Shown here piece by piece: positions 5,291 through 9,125 of a stretch of 9,125 nt of DNA. Made by a program: the position numbers and the translations under genes. Each line of letters begins with the position of its first letter. The stretch's first letter is position 1. Origin of the DNA: DASPKA01 sp035628335 (GTDB lineage: Bacteria; Patescibacteriota; Doudnabacteria; UBA920); contig DASPKA010000022.1 of the NCBI GenBank assembly GCA_035628335.1, forward strand, positions 1 through 9,125. The letters run 5' to 3'. The notes beneath the pieces are model-generated. The model searched no databases. It was not told the origin of the DNA and was given only the letters and a program-made list of their open reading frames with translations.

Positions 5291-5319
5291 AGTATAAAAT
5301 ATTTGTTTAGAAATGCCAA
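5291..5319 (-). promoter_or_regulatory. Sigma-70-type promoter of the secreted-protein gene
   Basis: On the minus strand TTGGCA (5314-5319) and TATACT (5291-5296) are separated by 17 bases. The leader would be about 90 bases. The -35 box forms an inverted repeat with the -35 box of the divergent forward promoter. Confidence 0.7.
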
Positions 5320-5329
5320 GTGTAAAAAT

Positions 5330-5359
5330 TTGGCAAAATTCAAAGGTTTTTGGTATAAT
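5330..5359 (+). promoter_or_regulatory. Extended -10 promoter of the ATPase operon
   Basis: TTGGCA (5330-5335), an 18-base spacer and a consensus TATAAT (5354-5359) preceded by TGG (5351-5353) form a strong promoter. The first ATG is at 5369, only 9 bases past the -10 box, so transcription should start at or within a few bases of the start codon. Confidence 0.82.
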
Positions 5360-5368
5360 ATTATTATT

Positions 5369-5704
5369 ATGATTGAGTTCAAAGTTGATACAAATAGGGC
5401 GGCAGAGATTCCAGAAGAAGCAAAACCTGGTGATATTTTACAGCAAGGTACTGAGGGTGTTAGAACGCCTGAGCAGGAGCTCGATGCTTCACGATTAGTA
5501 AGGCGAGAAGTTACGCCGCAGGAAGCACAAAGTGTTTCGGCTATTCAAAGTCTGGAGCAAAAGGCCGCTGAAAAACTACAAGCTTCGAATGACAGCACAG
5601 GAGATGCTCAAGGTGTTGTTAATCTTGGAGAGACTATAAATAACCATGAAACCATAGAGCCGTATGATTTGCTTAATGGTTTAATTGACACAGATAAAGA
5701 GTAA
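5369..5704 (+). CDS. Hypothetical small acidic protein, first gene of the ATPase operon
   Basis: I do not recognise this 111-residue protein. It has no signal peptide or membrane segment. It is rich in Glu, Gln, Ala and Asp, with a probable helical segment at about 47-73 (Ala/Gln/Glu-rich) and a short hydrophobic patch near the C-terminus (YDLLNGLI, 99-106). Much of the rest looks disordered. The open frame extends upstream to a TTG at 5285, but that stretch contains the promoter and reads Lys/Asn/Phe-rich like non-coding DNA, so ATG 5369 is preferred. The mRNA is probably leaderless. It lies 31 bases upstream of the large ATPase gene and is presumably co-transcribed; an accessory or adaptor role is only a guess. 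Confidence 0.7.
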   Translation: MIEFKVDTNRAAEIPEEAKPGDILQQGTEGVRTPEQELDASRLVRREVTPQEAQSVSAIQSLEQKAAEKLQASNDSTGDAQGVVNLGETINNHETIEPYDLLNGLIDTDKE

Positions 5705-5735
5705 ACATTTAAGATAAAAACAAAACAGTTAGTTA

Positions 5736-8294
5736 ATGCTAGACACAACAACATTTACAATTGTGTTAGTGGTCTTGGGGCTGCTCTGCGCCACATTTTT
5801 GGTGGCGCTTTTGTATTATGTCTGGGAACACTACTACCACGTGACATATATAGCGGGTCGGACTAAGGAGTGGGTGTTTTTAGAAATACAAATGCCGAAA
5901 GAAGCGCCCAAAGATGACGAGAAGCCAAAGAATGACGAAGAAAAGAAGAACTTAATTGGCGTTGTTGAGCAAGTCTTTACCACGCTTTCGGAGCTTGGGC
6001 ATCATTCCTTAAATCCATTTCATGTTAGGGATTACATGTCTTTTGAAATTGCATGTGTAAACAAGAAAATTTCTTTTTACATAAACTGCAAAAAAAACTT
6101 GGCGGACATAGTTGAGAAGCAAATCCACGCACAGTACCCTCATGCGTTTATAGAACAAATAAAAGGGTATAACCCTTTCCAGAAGGGCGGAGACATAGAA
6201 GCAGTCGAGATTTTAGAGCAGAAGAAGTACTTCTATCCAGTTCGTACATACCGAAACATGGAAACAGATCCACTGGCAGCAATCACTAACGCAATGAGTA
6301 AGCTCGGTGAAAATGAGGGTGCAGTAATCCAGTACATTCTCTCTCCGGCGGGTCATGAGTGGCAGCACAAGCCCCGTCACTTAGCGCTTGAAATCCAGCA
6401 GGGCAAGAATCCAAAGTTAGTGGAAAAGGGTACGTTTGGGAAACTTATGTATATGACAGGTAATGAGCTCGGAAACCTTATGTCAGGCTCCAAAAAACCT
6501 GAACAGCACCACCAAGGGGGTTTTCACACCGACCTAAGCGGTATGTACAAACCTATTTCCTTAACTCCTATGCAGCAGGAAATAGTAAAACGTTTTGAGC
6601 AGAAAGCGTCCCGCCCGGGCTTTAAGGTCAACATTCGCCTGCTTACCTCTTCTACAACCCCAGGGTCTGCAAAGCTGCAAATGCAAAATATACAGGCAGC
6701 GTTTTTGCAGTACAACATGCCTCCGTTTAACGGTTTTCGTGTAAAGAAGCGCAACAAGAAAAAAATTATCCGTGATTATATTTTCCGGATTTTCCGACAC
6801 AACATTTTCAAGCCATTTATTTTAAACACAGAAGAGTTGGCGAGTCTGTGGCATTTGCCTACGCCATACATAGAAACCCCAAACATCAAGTGGCTAATCA
6901 GCAGGAAGGCGCCTCCACCAATAAATCTGAAGACTACTGGTGTTTTACTCGGTAGAAATACTTACCGCGGAGTAGAAAACAAAATCTTTATTGACCGCGA
7001 GGACAGGGTTAGACATATGTACATTATTGGCCGTACCGGTAGTGGTAAGACTGAGCTTATGAAGTATATGTCTGTACAAGACATAAAGAACGGGGAAGGC
7101 TTGTGTGTCATAGACCCGCATGGAGACTTTATAGAAGACATATTGCCCCATATACCGAAGGAACGTGCAGAAGACGTAGTTTTGTTTGAGCCTTCTGACC
7201 TTGAGCGGCCTATGGGGCTCAACATGCTTGAGGTGACCAGTGAAGAACAAAAAGATTTTGCGATTCAGGAAATGATCTCCATTTTCTACAAGCTCGTTAC
7301 TGACCCAGCCATGCTTGGTCCTATGTTTGAGCACAATATGCGCAACGCCATGCTCACGTTAATGGCAGACGAAGAGCATCCGGGTACGCTTATAGAAATC
7401 CCACGAATTTTTACTGACACTACCTTCCAAAAGTACAAGGTCTCTAAACTTAAAGACCCGATTGTCAAAGCGTTCTGGGAAAAAGAAATGGCGAAAACGT
7501 CCGACTTCCATAAGTCGGAAATGTTGGGGTACCTCATTTCTAAGGTTGGGCGGTTCGTGGAAAACTCGATGATGCGTAACATAGTTGGGCAGTCCGTGTC
7601 TGCGTTTAATTTCCGCGAGATAATGGACAATCAAAAGATCTTGCTGGTAAATCTTGCTAAAGGCAAGGTCGGGGAAATAAACGCCAAGCTTTTAGGGCTA
7701 ATTATCGTCAGCAAACTACAGATGGCTGCTATGAGCAGGGCAGACATACCTGAACGTGACCGTAAAGACTTTTTCTTGTATGTTGACGAGTTTCAAAACT
7801 TCATCACTGACGCTTTTTCTTCTATTTTGTCCGAGGCAAGAAAATACCGCTTAGGTTTAATTATCGCCCACCAGTTTTTAGGCCAACTTTCTCAAGGTGC
7901 AGGCGCACAAGGCGCAGCTTCGAATGACTTGCGTGATGCAGTGTTCGGCAATACTGGTACGATGGCGTGTTTCCGTATTGGCGTGGAAGATGCTGAGGTT
8001 TTTGCTAAGGAGTTCTCACCAACATTTAACCAGTTTGACGTTTTAAATATAGAGCGCTTTAATGCATATATAAAGCTGCTCGTTGATGGGACTGCCTCAA
8101 AACCATTTAACATTGCCACGTTCCCGCTGCCTAAGCCCGACGCACGCGGTCAGGAGTTAGCCAAGGCGATTCGCCAATTAAGCCGATTAAAGTTTGGGCG
8201 ACCCCGCGCGCAAGTAGAAGCAGAAGTCCTGGAAGCAAGCCAGGTCGCAGACATGATGTCTGCGGGGCAGCCGGCGACTGAAAAGACTTTATAA
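5736..8294 (+). CDS. Membrane-anchored type IV secretion-like ATPase (VirD4/TraD/HerA-type)
   Basis: An 852-residue protein with one N-terminal membrane helix (about 7-30), a charged linker (54-72) and an unassigned N-terminal domain (about 75-400). A RecA-like motor follows: Walker A GRTGSGKT (432-439), the IDPHGDF motif shortly after, Walker B LYVDE with Asp684 and Glu685, and an IIAHQ motif (709-713) as in coupling proteins. Proteins of this class are hexameric pumps that move DNA or protein through the envelope. The motor sequence resembles the VirD4/TraD/HerA group rather than the FtsK gamma-domain type; the exact subfamily is uncertain. The last 60 residues look flexible. No Shine-Dalgarno sequence precedes ATG 5736. 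It is followed after 6 bases by the transglycosylase-like gene, so they share an operon. Confidence 0.9.
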   Translation: MLDTTTFTIVLVVLGLLCATFLVALLYYVWEHYYHVTYIAGRTKEWVFLEIQMPKEAPKDDEKPKNDEEKKNLIGVVEQVFTTLSELGHHSLNPFHVRDYMSFEIACVNKKISFYINCKKNLADIVEKQIHAQYPHAFIEQIKGYNPFQKGGDIEAVEILEQKKYFYPVRTYRNMETDPLAAITNAMSKLGENEGAVIQYILSPAGHEWQHKPRHLALEIQQGKNPKLVEKGTFGKLMYMTGNELGNLMSGSKKPEQHHQGGFHTDLSGMYKPISLTPMQQEIVKRFEQKASRPGFKVNIRLLTSSTTPGSAKLQMQNIQAAFLQYNMPPFNGFRVKKRNKKKIIRDYIFRIFRHNIFKPFILNTEELASLWHLPTPYIETPNIKWLISRKAPPPINLKTTGVLLGRNTYRGVENKIFIDREDRVRHMYIIGRTGSGKTELMKYMSVQDIKNGEGLCVIDPHGDFIEDILPHIPKERAEDVVLFEPSDLERPMGLNMLEVTSEEQKDFAIQEMISIFYKLVTDPAMLGPMFEHNMRNAMLTLMADEEHPGTLIEIPRIFTDTTFQKYKVSKLKDPIVKAFWEKEMAKTSDFHKSEMLGYLISKVGRFVENSMMRNIVGQSVSAFNFREIMDNQKILLVNLAKGKVGEINAKLLGLIIVSKLQMAAMSRADIPERDRKDFFLYVDEFQNFITDAFSSILSEARKYRLGLIIAHQFLGQLSQGAGAQGAASNDLRDAVFGNTGTMACFRIGVEDAEVFAKEFSPTFNQFDVLNIERFNAYIKLLVDGTASKPFNIATFPLPKPDARGQELAKAIRQLSRLKFGRPRAQVEAEVLEASQVADMMSAGQPATEKTL

Positions 8295-8300
8295 AATCAC

Positions 8301-9125
8301 ATGCCAATACGACCACCTAAAGAAATAAATAGGTCTCGAGAAACAGACGGCCAGCCAGAAATGGTTAGCCGTCGGGCATTTGGTAAAAAATTAGTCGCTG
8401 GAGCTGCGGGTGCTGGTACTTTGCTTGTAGTTGAAGGAATTCCTATTGCACTCCATGAGCACAACAAGAAAGAAGAAGAGCGCAAGGCCGACTTAGCGCG
8501 CGTAGTTGGTTTTTTGCGCAAAGGTGAGGGCAACCTTCGCTTTTTTCCGGGTCATATAGACAAGGCAGGTAAGAATGAAGGAAAAGAAGTTACTGCTTCA
8601 GAGTTTTTTAAAGATATGTGTGAAATGTTTGAAATAGATGAAGCAAGCCGCACACTTATAAAATACAACAATGCAAAGTACAAAGCCTCTGAAGGCGTTG
8701 ATAATGGCTTTGGGAAGTATTTAGCCGAGAGCTTTAGTTATGCGGTTGAGTCTGAACAGCTCTACGGTGAAGGGATCAACGTGGACCGAAAGGCTGAGGA
8801 AGTTGGTTTTTCATCTTCATTTGGTATGGCGCAAATTGAGGCAGGGGCAGCACGTGATATGGTTTTGAAATATGGAAAAAAACTTGTCGCGAAAGGTTAC
8901 CTACCAGAACATGTTTACGCTCGTATTATGGCTCTACCCCCTAAGAGCGATGAGCTTTCAAGTGTTATGGACTTATACGGAGACACGTCAGTATTACTAG
9001 GCATGATGTACTTTTTTGAAGGACTTAAGCTGTATGGTGGGCAAAGTGGATACAATACTGAAGGCAAGGCACTTCCATATGACCATTCTAAAGATGTTGT
9101 AGAAGGCGGTAGAAAGTTGGAATTT
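8301..9125 (+). CDS. Exported lytic-transglycosylase-like protein (partial, C-terminus beyond the window)
   Basis: 275 codons are open to the window end. The N-terminus has a twin-arginine-like motif SRRAFGKK (23-30) before a hydrophobic stretch (31-51), so it is exported or anchored. The rest matches the order of soluble lytic transglycosylase signatures: ES at 150-151 (candidate catalytic Glu150), GMAQI at 175-179, VLLGMMYFFEGLKLYGG at 231-247, and GYN at 250-252. These enzymes cut the MurNAc-GlcNAc bond of peptidoglycan. The identification rests on motif order and spacing alone and remote homology is likely. The gene starts 6 bases after the ATPase stop without a Shine-Dalgarno sequence. 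In secretion systems a VirB1-type transglycosylase opens the wall for the machine, which fits this neighbourhood. Confidence 0.72.
   Translation, partial: MPIRPPKEINRSRETDGQPEMVSRRAFGKKLVAGAAGAGTLLVVEGIPIALHEHNKKEEERKADLARVVGFLRKGEGNLRFFPGHIDKAGKNEGKEVTASEFFKDMCEMFEIDEASRTLIKYNNAKYKASEGVDNGFGKYLAESFSYAVESEQLYGEGINVDRKAEEVGFSSSFGMAQIEAGAARDMVLKYGKKLVAKGYLPEHVYARIMALPPKSDELSSVMDLYGDTSVLLGMMYFFEGLKLYGGQSGYNTEGKALPYDHSKDVVEGGRKLEF

Noticed and set aside
5285..5368. N-terminal extension of the 111-residue protein from a TTG codon
   Set aside because: The stretch contains the extended -10 promoter, reads like untranslated AT-rich DNA, and a strong ATG lies right at the expected transcript start.
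5736..8294. FtsK chromosome-segregation translocase
   Set aside because: There is a single membrane helix rather than several, no FtsK gamma DNA-reading domain at the C-terminus, and the motor motifs resemble coupling-protein ATPases more.

Overview
The window looks like a chromosomal stretch from a Candidate Phyla Radiation (Patescibacteria) bacterium, probably on the Parcubacteria side. The evidence is a ribosomal-protein run rplR-rpsE-rplO with no rpmD (L30) between rpsE and rplO, an absence well known in that group. Other support comes from forward genes that start without a Shine-Dalgarno sequence, mostly unrecognised accessory proteins, and a large type IV secretion-like ATPase of a kind common in these genomes. 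TGA is used as a stop for two genes and never appears in frame, so the recoded Gracilibacteria/Absconditabacteria lineages are unlikely. The phylum call is inference.

Layout. Positions 1-1500 (+) hold the tail of a spc-type operon: L18, S5 and L15. An 89-bp repeat (1-89 and 453-541, 86/89 identical) lies immediately before rplR and again before rpsE; each copy can fold into a long imperfect hairpin. Positions 1522-2896 (-) hold two single-gene cassettes, each with its own sigma-70-type promoter, Shine-Dalgarno sequence and terminator: a four-helix membrane protein and a soluble protein, neither recognised. They separate secY from rplO. Positions 2923-4315 (+) hold secY as a free-standing unit with an extended -10 promoter and a strong terminator. 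Positions 4334-5319 (-) hold a third cassette encoding a Sec-secreted four-cysteine protein with a Lys-rich tail and a structured mRNA leader.

Positions 5330-9125 (+) form an operon driven by an extended -10 promoter so close to the first ATG that the mRNA is probably leaderless. It encodes a 111-residue acidic protein, an 852-residue membrane-anchored VirD4/TraD/HerA-like ATPase, and a partial exported protein (cut by the window end) with the four sequence signatures of a lytic transglycosylase. An ATPase of this class beside a peptidoglycan-cutting enzyme suggests an envelope-crossing DNA or protein transfer machine; this is the most interesting part of the window.

The three reverse-strand genes all have good Shine-Dalgarno sequences, while none of the seven forward genes does. 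That contrast may mean different translation initiation or different origin. No tRNA, rRNA, CRISPR array or insertion sequence was seen, and no gene-free stretch exceeds 300 bases.
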